This document shows, one piece after another, positions 53,847-63,600 of a DNA stretch of 64,000 nt. The notes below the pieces were generated by a model that saw nothing but the letters and a program-made list of their open reading frames with translations, was not told where the DNA came from and did not search any database. Where the stretch lies: positions 124,001-188,000 of the forward strand of contig CAKOGP040001881.1 in assembly GCA_933822405.4 (NCBI GenBank), read 5' to 3'. This DNA comes from Cylindrotheca closterium. Its lineage: Eukaryota > Bacillariophyta > Bacillariophyceae > Bacillariales > Bacillariaceae. The position numbers were made by a program, and so were the translations under genes. Within the stretch, counting starts at the first letter, position 1, and every line of letters begins with the position of its first letter.

Positions 53847-54691
53847 CTAGTGATACAAACCACCTCCTCCACCTGTTGCCGACTTGTACATATCATTTAA
53901 TGCTTGAGCTTTTTGTTGCTTTTCTGCAGAATACATTTGCTCCAGCTCTGCTTGTTGCGCCTGTAGGGCCATCTGTTGCGAGTACTCTTGGAAACTGACA
54001 AATCCATCTCCGTCGTGATCAAAGTCTTCAAATTTTGGGTAATCGGCTTCTGATAAACCTGGGTAACTGCTAAGATAGTCCTTAACATACATGTTGAACT
54101 CTGCTCGGCTAATTCTGTCATCACCATCGATATCGGGCTGCTTGAACTCGTCGTAATCCCTTTGCAATGCCTCTAGTTCTGCCTTTGCCTCGGTCGACTT
54201 CACTAAATCCGTCAATTCTTCCACTTGTCGTTGTAATTGTTTATTTTGTTCGCTGAGCTTGTAAACATCGTTGTAATATTGTGAATACAATTTCTTTTGT
54301 TCGCCTTGGTGCTTTCGCTTTAGCTTTTTGGCAACTTTTCCAGAATGGTATTTGGCCCCCAAGAGCCACGTTGCAGCCCCAGTGACGATCAGCTTTCCAA
54401 TACCTGCACCGCCAGTATTCCCCACACTGTCAATAGAAATTGAGAATGGTTTAGCAATCATTGGCACGGTTAGTCTGAGCAACCAAATAAATTATTTGAA
54501 ACTTGTAGCATAAGATTCACCTACCCTTTGTTTTCTTGTCGCTCTGCATAGTCGTGGTATAATGTGTCTTGTCCATAGTCACCACCATAGTCTTGGTATT
54601 CTTGGTAGTCATCGTCATATTGTTGTGCAAAGATGGTGGAGGGAGTGCATAGTAGAAGAGGGAGCAATAGAGACGCTGATAAGACCTTCAT
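53847..54691 (-). CDS. Secreted EF-hand protein, family with 47181-47692
   Basis: Exons 54691-54525 and 54426-53847 join in phase 2 to 248 residues. Signal peptide MKVLSASLLLPLLLCTPSTIFA; then Tyr/Asp-rich segment, LYHDYAERQENK, a Gly-rich hydrophobic stretch (61-82, ending TWLLGAKYHSG), a basic coiled coil with YSQYYNDVYKL (to about 150), and two canonical EF-hand loops, DIDGDDRISRAE (154-165) and DHDGDGFVSFQE (192-203). A Gln/Glu/Ala-rich helix and a Gly5 LYH tail end it. The first 125 residues align with the 47.7 kb paralogue, including the intron position and phase. Likely calcium-binding in the secretory pathway; role unknown. CCAAT at 54805-54809 is about 115 bp upstream. Confidence 0.85.
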
Positions 54692-56295
54692 TTCTATTGG
54701 TATAATTCAACTGTTTGGTAATTCTAGATGCTGATGATTGAGCTTTGCACCGTGTCTCGTTGTTGGATCGTTGTTTGTTGGGTGTCGGTTGTCAGTTGTC
54801 GAATCCAATCAACCATTTCCTCGTTCAAATGCTTCCACGTAGCAGCTGCCGACTGACAGACTAATCTTGGAGATCGTACTACCGGTAGTCTTACGACTCT
54901 ACGAGCACTTATTATTGCTTTTTCTACCAGGTGACCAGTGACTCAACAAAATGCTTACATACAATCACCAACACTAGACGATTGGAAGGAAAAATCTTAT
55001 TTTAGACTATTTTCCCAGAGGATGTACTGTAGTCATTTTGAATCAATCACTTGGTGCGGGCATCAGATTTTTTAAAGATGTGGCGGGTGGCTGCTGGGCG
55101 TGGTGGTGGTCGTACTCCTCCTGCTCTCGTCCCCAGTCAACAAAGAGTGCAGGCAGGCATACCTCCTGCTTTCAATTGAGCCCACCATTAAGTTCAGAAA
55201 TCATGTCTGCTTCAGCAGCAAAATCAAATAAACATGTATAGTGATATGGCTTAGAAGTACACTTAGAGAGTAGTATGATGCCAGAGAAAAAACAATGGAA
55301 TGAGGATGGTGTTCTGTTCTTGGACAATTGTCTGTAGCGAAACGACCTCCTACATCATCTCGATACTCCCTGTGGTTGGTAGTTGTATCGTTGCACTGTC
55401 TACAAGTATTGCTCAGGTTAAGTGTGGCGGTGGACGATGAACTCTGCAGTTGGCGATTCAAGCTTCATTTGATCCTTATTTTCGAGCTGTGACTGTAGCT
55501 GTGAGACTTGCCACCACTCTCGCCATCGTCGTTGCATAAATCAGCATTTCTCCGTTCAGCAGATGGGATTTCCAACCATATCATCTCCAGAAGTCGGATA
55601 TGTCCAATCAACGAATGTCTCACTCCATCATGCTCCATTGTGCGTGTGGAAGGTTACTGTACATATATTAGTATGCCGCAAAAGTACTACTAGCAGCCGC
55701 CATCATGAACCGCACATCCAAAGTTCTTCTCAAGTCCTCCTTTTCAACAGAAATCAATCGTGTTCCAGGTCAGCAAAATGTGTTTGATGTAGAAACAGCG
55801 TTGGTCAATGTTCTCGACGCTCTGAACTGGTGCAGTTGCCCTTCCAATGCCCAGCAAGCCGCTTTACTCCAGCAGGAAATCGGAACCCTCCAGTTTTTTT
55901 CTGGTTCTCAATTTCACGTTCCCAAATCTTGTAATTGCGCGAGATTCACTCGCGCACACACGTCAGTTCACCCTCGGAAGGGAGACAAGTTCCATCCGAA
56001 AAAACGTACGTTGACCACATATACCCGGTAATGACTTATCCAAAGATGCGTTTTCATTGGTCCACTTCGACAGTTACTTTTACTGCTGTTTTGCGAGCCA
56101 ACCACCGGAATTTTGAATTCCCGCGGCATTTTGGAGTGATGGGTTGGCCACTAGTTGGTTTTACGAGGCCTACGAAGAAGCAGTATCCACGTCTTCGCCT
56201 TCCCAAAACAAGAACATCCATTTTTTGCTTTCGCAACACCTTTGCACCAAACCGCATCTATAACCAATTTCCTTCAACCTTAAAGTACAATCATC
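54692..56295. other. Long intergenic region, 1.6 kb
   Basis: Between the EF-hand gene (minus) and pyruvate kinase (plus). It holds CCAAT (54805), TACCGGTA (54880-54887), TACTGTA (55025 and 55655), ACGTCA (55960-55965) and a 108-codon ATG frame at 55705-56031 (MNRTSKVLLKSSFS...) that has a plausible start but no recognised homology or splice partner; I do not call it a gene. No RNA gene was seen. Confidence 0.4.
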
Positions 56296-57999
56296 ATGTC
56301 TAAAATTGGAAGCAGTGGCCCCGAACTCCGAGGATCCAACATCACGTTGGGTAAGATCATGGCAAAAACCGACACAAGCCATCGCCAAACCAAGGTCATT
56401 TGTACTCTTGGACCTGCCTGCTGGGATGTTCCCATGTTGGAGACTTTGATCGATGAGGGTCTCAGTATTGCCCGATTCAACTTTTCTCACGGAGACCACG
56501 AAGGACACAAGGCCTGCCTTGACCGTCTCCGTCAGGCATCCTCCAACAAGAAGAAGCATGTTGGTAGGTTTTTATGCGCATAAGTGGTCGTCAATGGATT
56601 TTATTTCAGGATTTCTCACCATTTGAATTCTTTTCAGCTGTTCTTTTGGATACCAAAGGACCCGAAATTCGCTCTGGATTCTTTGCCAACGGTGCCAAGA
56701 AGATTGACTTGACAAAAGGACAAACTCTCACCCTTACCACCGACTATGCCTTTAAGGGAGATTCCACCAAGTTGGCGTGCTCTTACCCATCTCTCCCTAC
56801 CTCTGTCACCCCCGGTCAATCCATCCTTGTTGCTGATGGATCCCTTGTTTTGACAGTTTTGTCTTGCGACAATGCTGCCGGAGAGGTCCAAACCAGAGTG
56901 GAAAACACCTGCTCCATCGGAGAGCGAAAGAACATGAACTTGCCAGGAGTTGTTGTTGACTTGCCAACCCTTACTGAAAAGGATATCAGCGATATTAAGG
57001 AATGGGGTATTCCCAACGGAATTGATTTCATTGCTGCCAGTTTTGTCCGTAAGGCCAGCGATGTCCTCAAGATTCGTGAAATCTTGGGAGAAGAGAACCA
57101 AGCCATCAAGATCATCTGTAAGATCGAGAACCAAGAGGGACTTGAGAACTACGATGAAATCCTTGAGGTCACTGATGGTATCATGGTTGCCCGTGGTGAT
57201 CTTGGTGTAAGTTGAATCGAATGAGGATACTGGTGCTGTTTGCTGTTGCACTATACTCCACCTACGACCATTTTCTGACGTCATTTTATTTCTTGCTTCG
57301 TTACAGATGGAAATCCCTCCCGAGAAGGTCTTCCTTGCCCAAAAGATGATGATCCGTAAGGCCAACATTGCTGGAAAGCCTGTTGTCACCGCAACTCAGA
57401 TGTTGGAGTCTATGATCCAAAATCCTCGTCCCACCCGTGCCGAATGTTCTGATGTTGCCAATGCTGTCTTGGATGGAACTGATGCCGTCATGCTTTCTGG
57501 AGAAACCGCCAACGGAGAACACCCACAAGCTGCCGTCAAGATCATGGCCGAAACTTGCTGCGAAGCCGAATCTGCAATCAACTTTGACTCTCTATACCAA
57601 GCTGTCAGAAACTCGTCGTTGAACCGTTACGGACATTTGAGCACTTCCGAATCTATTGCCTCGTCTGCTGTCAAGACCGCCATTGATATCAACGCCAAGG
57701 CTATCATTGTCTGCTCTGAATCTGGAGCCACCGCTCAACAAATTGCCAAGTTCCGCTCTGGCAGACACGTCACTGTTCTTACCAGCTCCGAGCGTGTGGC
57801 CCGTCAAGCTTATGGTCTCATGAAGGGATGCGAAGCCCAGGTTTTGAAGTCCCTCGAAGAGACTGACTTGGTCGTCAACGAAACCGTTGAGGGATTCCGA
57901 ACCCGTGGAATTGCCAACGCTGGAGAACCAGTTGTCGTCGTTCACGGACACAGTGCCCGTGCTGGAGCCACCAACACCATGAGAATCCAATACGCCTAA
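56296..57999 (+). CDS. PK: Pyruvate kinase
   Basis: Exons 56296-56563, 56638-57206 and 57307-57999 join in phase to 509 residues. Signatures: RQTKVICTLGPACWD start, ARFNFSHGDHEGH, LLDTKGPEIRSG, the catalytic loop KIICKIENQEGLENYDEI, MVARGDLGMEIPPEK with the metal-binding Asp, and AVMLSGETANG. The C-terminal domain with the allosteric loop is complete. It makes pyruvate and ATP; no N-terminal extension is seen, so the cytosolic form is likely. Intron 2 contains a palindromic TGACGTCA (57276-57283). The stretch that looks coding in the first intron frame is read-through. Confidence 0.95.
57276..57283. promoter_or_regulatory. Palindromic CRE, TGACGTCA, in pyruvate kinase intron 2
   Basis: The exact bZIP consensus palindrome in an intron of about 100 nt. 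Binding by an aureochrome or another bZIP is inferred. Confidence 0.4.
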
Positions 58000-58260
58000 A
58001 TTGCGCAATTGATGCGGACGCTGCCTTGATTTGAATATATAAGGTGATTGCGATATATTTATGGGGTGAAACGCACGTGGATTCACCCTCAAAGAACTGA
58101 AACGAATAGACTTGCATCGTTCGACCAGAATTCAATTGTATACACCAGAATTCATGCTATTCTACCTTGATGTTTTTCACTTTTTCATTCAACTTATATA
58201 TTCTATTACAACCACATGGTTTCTTGCACTATCTCAGATCAAAAAACTCATTATCAAACC

Positions 58261-58767
58261 TCACCAAGAGGCAACACCCAAATACTCTTCCTTCGCCACA
58301 TTGGCATTGGTGCGCACCATGATAGCATTTCCACTTAGTATCGCTGCGGCATCAGCCCTCATTTCCTTTATTTTCTTTTCGGGAATCCCTTTGTTTTGAA
58401 TCTGTGCTTCTTTTAGAATCATAATGCCCTTTGCGACACTAGCTTCGGTCCCAACAACGTAGATCTCATGGCATGCCATGCTCAAATAGGATGGACCGTA
58501 ATCGAGTTTGGCAAATTCTTGGAGTGCTTCGTCGACCTTCCCGTTACTATATTGCTTTACAATTTCTTTGTGTCGTACGCTCTTTGGAGGAGGATAGAGC
58601 TGTTGTTGGGTGTGCGCAAATAGTTTGACCGCTCCTCCAAAGCATATCAACAGAGTGATAAGTGGAAACATGACTTCCTTCGCCACAAACGTGAGGAATC
58701 TGGGGAGGTCTTCAGATATAAACTTGTCGAACTCGCTCAGCGCTTGGGCTTGCGGAGTGCGGTTCAT
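58261..58767 (-). CDS. Single-pass membrane protein of unknown function
   Basis: Single exon, 168 residues. A short acidic N-terminus leads to one long hydrophobic segment (about 28-52: EVMFPLITLLICFGGAVKLF), then a Pro/Lys linker and a helical C-terminal region of about 110 residues (DEALQEFAKLDYGPSYLSM, MILKEAQIQNKGIPEKKIKEM). The helical repeats recall a short TPR-like or coiled unit but no motif is diagnostic. No signal peptide cleavage site, so it is probably a membrane-anchored cytosolic protein. It is divergent from acetyl-CoA synthetase 2. Confidence 0.65.
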   Translation of the reverse strand: MNRTPQAQALSEFDKFISEDLPRFLTFVAKEVMFPLITLLICFGGAVKLFAHTQQQLYPPPKSVRHKEIVKQYSNGKVDEALQEFAKLDYGPSYLSMACHEIYVVGTEASVAKGIMILKEAQIQNKGIPEKKIKEMRADAAAILSGNAIMVRTNANVAKEEYLGVASW

Positions 58768-58803
58768 GGTGAAAGGTAGGTCAGTTAGGGGCCAGGTAGG
58801 TCA

Positions 58804-58823
58804 CTCTCTCTCTCTCTCTCTCT
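58804..58823. repeat. CT dinucleotide microsatellite
   Basis: About ten CT units run upstream of acetyl-CoA synthetase 2, in the shared divergent region. Confidence 0.7.
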
Positions 58824-59046
58824 TATTGTACTTCTATCTATCTTTCATCAATATCATCAAAATCATCAATACCCACCGGTTTTTGCGTTCTCCTTTCGGA
58901 AGAAGAAGCATCGCGCAACAACGCGCGTTGAACAATTCAACACTCCTCCCATCAGTGACATCATCATCACTTGAAACTACACACGACAGCCGATCAAAAG
59001 ATACACATCACACATCCATCCTAACGTAGTCGTACTGTAGTAGACC

Positions 59047-61437
59047 ATGAGGGTAATTGGTCTATTCTGCGCCTTCGTGGGAAGCCTTCCGGCGACTGCA
59101 AATAGCTTTGTTCCTAGCACTTCGCATGGATCAACCAATCTTCCAACGAATAATGAAGGAACCATCAAGATGACGTCCGATTCTAATATTGAACCAGTTT
59201 ACGCGGCCAAGACCGTAAGTGCTTTTGACAAATACAAGAAAGAACATGCCCAATCCATCAAGAGTCCATCCAAATATTGGGGAAAGCTTGCCAGAGAAGT
59301 CTTGGATTGGGAGGTTCCGTTTGACTCCCATAGAGTTTTGCAAGGCGATTTGACCAATGGTGATGTTCGTTGGTTCAGTGGGGGGAAATTGAATGTTGCC
59401 TACAATGCATTGGACCGACACGATCCAAAAAAACTTGCTATGATTTGGGAAGGAGATGAACCTGATGATGTCAGAAGGATCACTTATGGTGAAATGACCA
59501 ACAAGGTATCCCAAATCGCCAACGCACTCAAAGCTAAGGGAGTCAAGAAAGGACAAGGTCAGTTTTTAAAAAGAGACAATTTGTAGTATATTCGATTTTC
59601 GAAGGATTATTGACTGGGTCTTTGCGTCCACAGTTGTTACAATTTACATGCCAATGATTCCGGAACTTGCCATGACCATGTTGGCCTGTGCGCGAATTGG
59701 AGCTGTCCACTCTGTCGTTTTTGCAGGATTTTCGTCGGACGCTTTGGGGAGCCGTATTCAAGCTGCAAACTCCGAGGTAGTTGTGACTGCTGATCATGGT
59801 CTTCGTGGTAGCAAGCGTATTCCTCTTAAGGATATCGTTAATGCTGCCGTTGAGCATGTCAAGGACAAAGACCTTGTCAAGCATGTGCTTGTTTGGGAAC
59901 GCAACTACGAAGGACCAGAATCAGAAGCGCCCTACGAAATGAACTCTAACGATGTCCGTATGGACATTCTGGTTGATGACCAACGTCCATACTGCCCACC
60001 AGAGCCTATGGAAGCAGAAGAGAATCTTTTCATCTTATACACTTCTGGTTCCACTGGACTGCCAAAGGTGCGAAATTTGTTTGGTAGAGCCGTTCCCTCC
60101 TGACAGTTCTTGTCAATTTGCTTACTATTGTCTCTATAGGGTTTGGTTCACACCACTGGTGGATACGCATTGTATGCTGCACACACAACCAAGACAACTT
60201 TCGACCTTGTAAGTGGCACTGGTTGTTCGTTGTGATGAGAGTTGAAAGGTCCAAATCAGCTGACAAATTTGTAAATCGGTATTTGAAACAGGCCCCCGAT
60301 GATATTTTCGCATGCGTTGCCGATTGTGGATGGATCACTGGTCACTCTTATGTTGTTTACGGACCACTTCTGAACGGGGCAACAACTTTCATGTTTGAAT
60401 CCACTCCAGTCTACCCCGATGAAGGCCGATACTGGGATATGGTGCAACGACACAAGATCACTCAATTCTACACTGCACCAACTGCCATTCGTCTCTTGAT
60501 GAGGTACGGTGAAGAAGCTGTGCAGAAATACGATCTGAGTAGTTTGAAGGTCTTGGGAACTGTCGGTGAACCCATCAACCCCGAGGCATGGAGATGGTAC
60601 TACGAAGTTGTTGGCAAGTCCAAATGCACCATCGTCGATACCTACTGGCAAACGGAGACTGGAGGACACATCGTTACAAATATTCCTGGAGTTACACCTA
60701 TGAAGCCAGGATCATGTACTCTGCCATTCTATGGAATTGTAAGTCGACAAATTCCTTTCCCAATAGCATGCGATTTGTTGCCTCAAACCATTCTCTATGA
60801 TATTTAGGATGCTGTTGTGTTGGATCCAGCCGATGGCCACGTTGTGGAGCCGGACGAAAACGGAAAAGCTGAAGGTGTCATGGCCGTTCGCCAACCGTGG
60901 CCAGGAATGGCAAGAACTTGTTTGGGCGATCACGCAAGATACAAGACCGTCTATTTGAAGCCATATCCTGGATACTACTTTACAGGGGATAGTGTGATGC
61001 GTGACGAAGAAGGAAACCACTTCATTATTGGGCGTGTTGACGACATTATCAATGTCAGTGGACACAGAATTGGAACTGCCGAGGTTGAAAGTGCTTTGGT
61101 TGCCCACCCAGCTGTGGCTCAAGCTGCTGTTGTTGGACGACCGCACGATCTCAAGGGCCAATCGATTGCAGCATTTTGTATGCTGAGAAAAGGATACGAG
61201 GAATCTCCTGAACTTTTGACGGAACTGAAGATGAATGTGCGCCACGAAGTTGGAGCATTCTGCAGTCCCGACCTTATTGTGGTTTCACCAACTTTGCCCA
61301 TGACAAGATCTGGAAAGATCATGCGTCGCATTTTGCGCAAGATTGTTTGTGGAGAAACTGACAGCTTGGGTGACATCAGTACTCTTGCAGATCCTTCTAT
61401 TGTTGATACTTTGATTGAAAAAGTTGGGAAAAAGTAA
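59047..61437 (+). CDS. ACS: Acetyl-CoA synthetase 2, predicted plastid-targeted
   Basis: Exons 59047-59557, 59634-60067, 60140-60208, 60292-60738 and 60808-61437 join in phase to 696 residues. The N-terminus ([26 protein letters not shown]) is a signal peptide followed by a Phe at the predicted cleavage point, as in diatom plastid bipartite targeting; Met at about residue 42 could start a cytosolic form. Then the ACS body: [15 protein letters not shown] across an intron, [15 protein letters not shown] and [15 protein letters not shown]. Both paralogues in the window share sequence over most of their length but have different introns. It would supply plastid acetyl-CoA for fatty acids. Confidence 0.94.
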
Positions 61438-61525
61438 GCTTGTCATTATGTCAAAATATTATTTTTTTCTTGCATCTATAATAAGATATATTGTATTAGT
61501 GATCTACGAGTATCTCTTTCGCTTC

Positions 61526-63349
61526 TTATGTTTCCATACCAGGAGGTGCGAAAATTCCCTCCTTCTTCTTTCCGACAGCCAGGACTTTGAATCGCTCACC
61601 CATGTTCTCCGGCATAACGAGGTATTTCAATGCTTCTGAAAAAGCGACGGCTTCTTCCTCTGTCGTTGAAGGCTCTTCGATCTTCTTGATAACCATATCC
61701 CCAGCACCCATTCGCATCAAAAACTCACCCTGTGTGACAGGTCCAAATCCTTGTGTTTCACCATCCTTGATGCTTTGCTTGAGAGCAAAAAAATCCACGT
61801 CAGCAGTTATGTCGACTTGTCCTGGAGACGAAGTCAATTGGACTTGTTTATGGTTGGAAAAGGCTCTCAATGTGTCGCCTGTACCCTCTTGTCCATAATC
61901 AAAGATAAGTGCAGCTCCGTCACTTTCATTCAAAACTTTCGCAATATCTTGGACAAGCATTATTCCTTCGGGGCAGACTTCCACAACCGTTCCAACCGGT
62001 TGGTTGTGATAGTTCGCGGACTCTAGAAACAGTTCTACTGCGGGAGTGACATTTGGTGCCAGTACTTGTCGTAGCCGTGGTTGCAACTTGTCCGCTTCTG
62101 GTTTTGGATCTGCTCCAGAGACAACATCAATCAATCTTTCTCTCCATCCCTCCTCAGTCATTTGAAAAACATGCACGGGGAGTGCGTCAATGAACTCTTG
62201 TAATACCATCATCACAGGCAAATCCCTGTCTCGTTTGAAACTAAAAGATGAAAAGTCGGCATGCCACTCTACTCGGATTGAAAACTTCTTCGTTGGGCTA
62301 TTTTTGTCTGTCTTTGCTTCTTTCGTTTCGTCCTCCTCCCCTTTGATAGATGGAGGGTTCACAAAATCGAAGTCCACCAGCTCCCCTAACGCATTTTCTA
62401 GCGCCTCTTTTTGCTGCCGCCTTAATTCAAGAGACGCTTCGACAAGGTGAATGGAGTCAATTGCTTCCCCAAAATCGGACAATTTTGAAGATGTAGCAAG
62501 CTGGACTATGTCTGAAATGAGTGTTCCTCTCCCAGGACCTAGTTCGACAAGTTGGACCTTCGAAGGCTTTTGCAACGACTGCCACTGCGTAACTAGCCAA
62601 ACGCATATACAGTGACCGAAAACATGAGAGATTTCAGGTGCAGTAACGAAATCACCCTTTGATCCGAAAATAGTTGAGGCATCCTTAGTAGAATCATCAG
62701 TAGACTGTTCGGCAACATCGTCCTCGCTGTCACTCCAGTCATCATCATCTAACTCTTTTTCAAGCGTCGTCGCCGGTCTTGTGTAGTATCCATGCATAGG
62801 GTTAGTGAGGCAGTGACGCATATATTCGGCGGTAGTGATCTGGCCCGAAACTCCAATCCGCTGGAATAGAAACTCAGACAATGGTGTAGCAGCCTCATAA
62901 CCTTTCCAGTCCTGTGGTGCATATGGTAAATGAATCGCTGGATCGAACATTGCTTCTTTTTCGAAGGAAAGCTGATCCGGCTGATCCAGTCTATCCAAAA
63001 TCTTGTTCGATCGCCACCCATCATCTTCAAGCCCATGTGAAAAGTCAATCATTGAATGAGACTTAGGCGACTCTGCCTTTAGATTCGAAAAAGCTGAAGA
63101 GTAACCTGTAGAAGATTCCATGACTTGTTTCTCACTCGTGAATTGAGCAGAGGTCGCGTCGCGTTCCGAAGCTGCTTGCGATGGTTCACCGTCCGCTGAA
63201 GTTTTCTCCATTTGTCGCTTCATTGCACCTTTCTTTCCAGTCTTTGATGATGATACCAAAAACCGACATTCCACGGAATTGCAAAGCTGGTTGGGGAGCC
63301 GCCTTGTAGGGAAAAGCCGTCTACCCAAGGTCGCACTGGATTGCAACAT
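61526..63349 (-). CDS. NDUFAF7: NDUFAF7/MidA-type protein arginine methyltransferase
   Basis: Single exon, 607 residues, longer than the animal protein (about 440) because of an N-terminal extension and an acidic insert (about 190-220). After a Ser/Arg-rich mitochondrial-type presequence (MLQSSATLGRRLFPTRR) comes the family core: GQITTAEYMRHCLTNPMHGYY, SAM-binding LVELGPGRGTL (motif I), then VLQEFIDALPVHVF and IFDYGQEG. NDUFAF7 methylates an arginine of the complex I subunit NDUFS2 in the mitochondrial matrix. The animal ENEFFD is here QEFID, a mild change. It converges on acetyl-CoA synthetase 2, 88 bp between stops. Confidence 0.9.
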   Translation of the reverse strand: MLQSSATLGRRLFPTRRLPNQLCNSVECRFLVSSSKTGKKGAMKRQMEKTSADGEPSQAASERDATSAQFTSEKQVMESSTGYSSAFSNLKAESPKSHSMIDFSHGLEDDGWRSNKILDRLDQPDQLSFEKEAMFDPAIHLPYAPQDWKGYEAATPLSEFLFQRIGVSGQITTAEYMRHCLTNPMHGYYTRPATTLEKELDDDDWSDSEDDVAEQSTDDSTKDASTIFGSKGDFVTAPEISHVFGHCICVWLVTQWQSLQKPSKVQLVELGPGRGTLISDIVQLATSSKLSDFGEAIDSIHLVEASLELRRQQKEALENALGELVDFDFVNPPSIKGEEDETKEAKTDKNSPTKKFSIRVEWHADFSSFSFKRDRDLPVMMVLQEFIDALPVHVFQMTEEGWRERLIDVVSGADPKPEADKLQPRLRQVLAPNVTPAVELFLESANYHNQPVGTVVEVCPEGIMLVQDIAKVLNESDGAALIFDYGQEGTGDTLRAFSNHKQVQLTSSPGQVDITADVDFFALKQSIKDGETQGFGPVTQGEFLMRMGAGDMVIKKIEEPSTTEEEAVAFSEALKYLVMPENMGERFKVLAVGKKKEGIFAPPGMET

Positions 63350-63504
63350 TGTGGTTCAAATCAATGTGATGAAACTGTTTTCGAGAATTGAACACTGAAC
63401 ACATCATCACAACATCATTCATTCGTCCATTCCACGAAAGGTTGTGACGACTGACTCGTTCGACTACTATACTTGAAGCTATGAATGGGGACAGACGGCT
63501 CAGG

Positions 63505-63540
63505 TACTGTACAATACATTATTGTTTTGAGTTACCGGTA
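63505..63540. repeat. Adjacent TACTGTA and TACCGGTA palindromic motifs
   Basis: TACTGTA (63505-63511) and TACCGGTA (63533-63540) are 22 nt apart in the short gap between two minus-strand genes. Both motifs recur in other gaps of the window. Confidence 0.35.
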
Positions 63541-63600
63541 CTGCTATAAAGACTTGTTTGGTTTGTTTCAGCCTATCTTAAAATGGTTAGTATTTCATGA

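Noticed and set aside
55705..56031. 108-codon ATG frame upstream of pyruvate kinase
   Set aside because: Has an ATG and some hydrophobic pattern, but no recognised domain, no splice partner and the reading frame lies in a 1.6-kb gap where chance frames of this size are expected. Kept as a note only.
58804..58823. CT microsatellite as a regulatory element
   Set aside because: Short dinucleotide runs are common upstream of genes; nothing shows a function.
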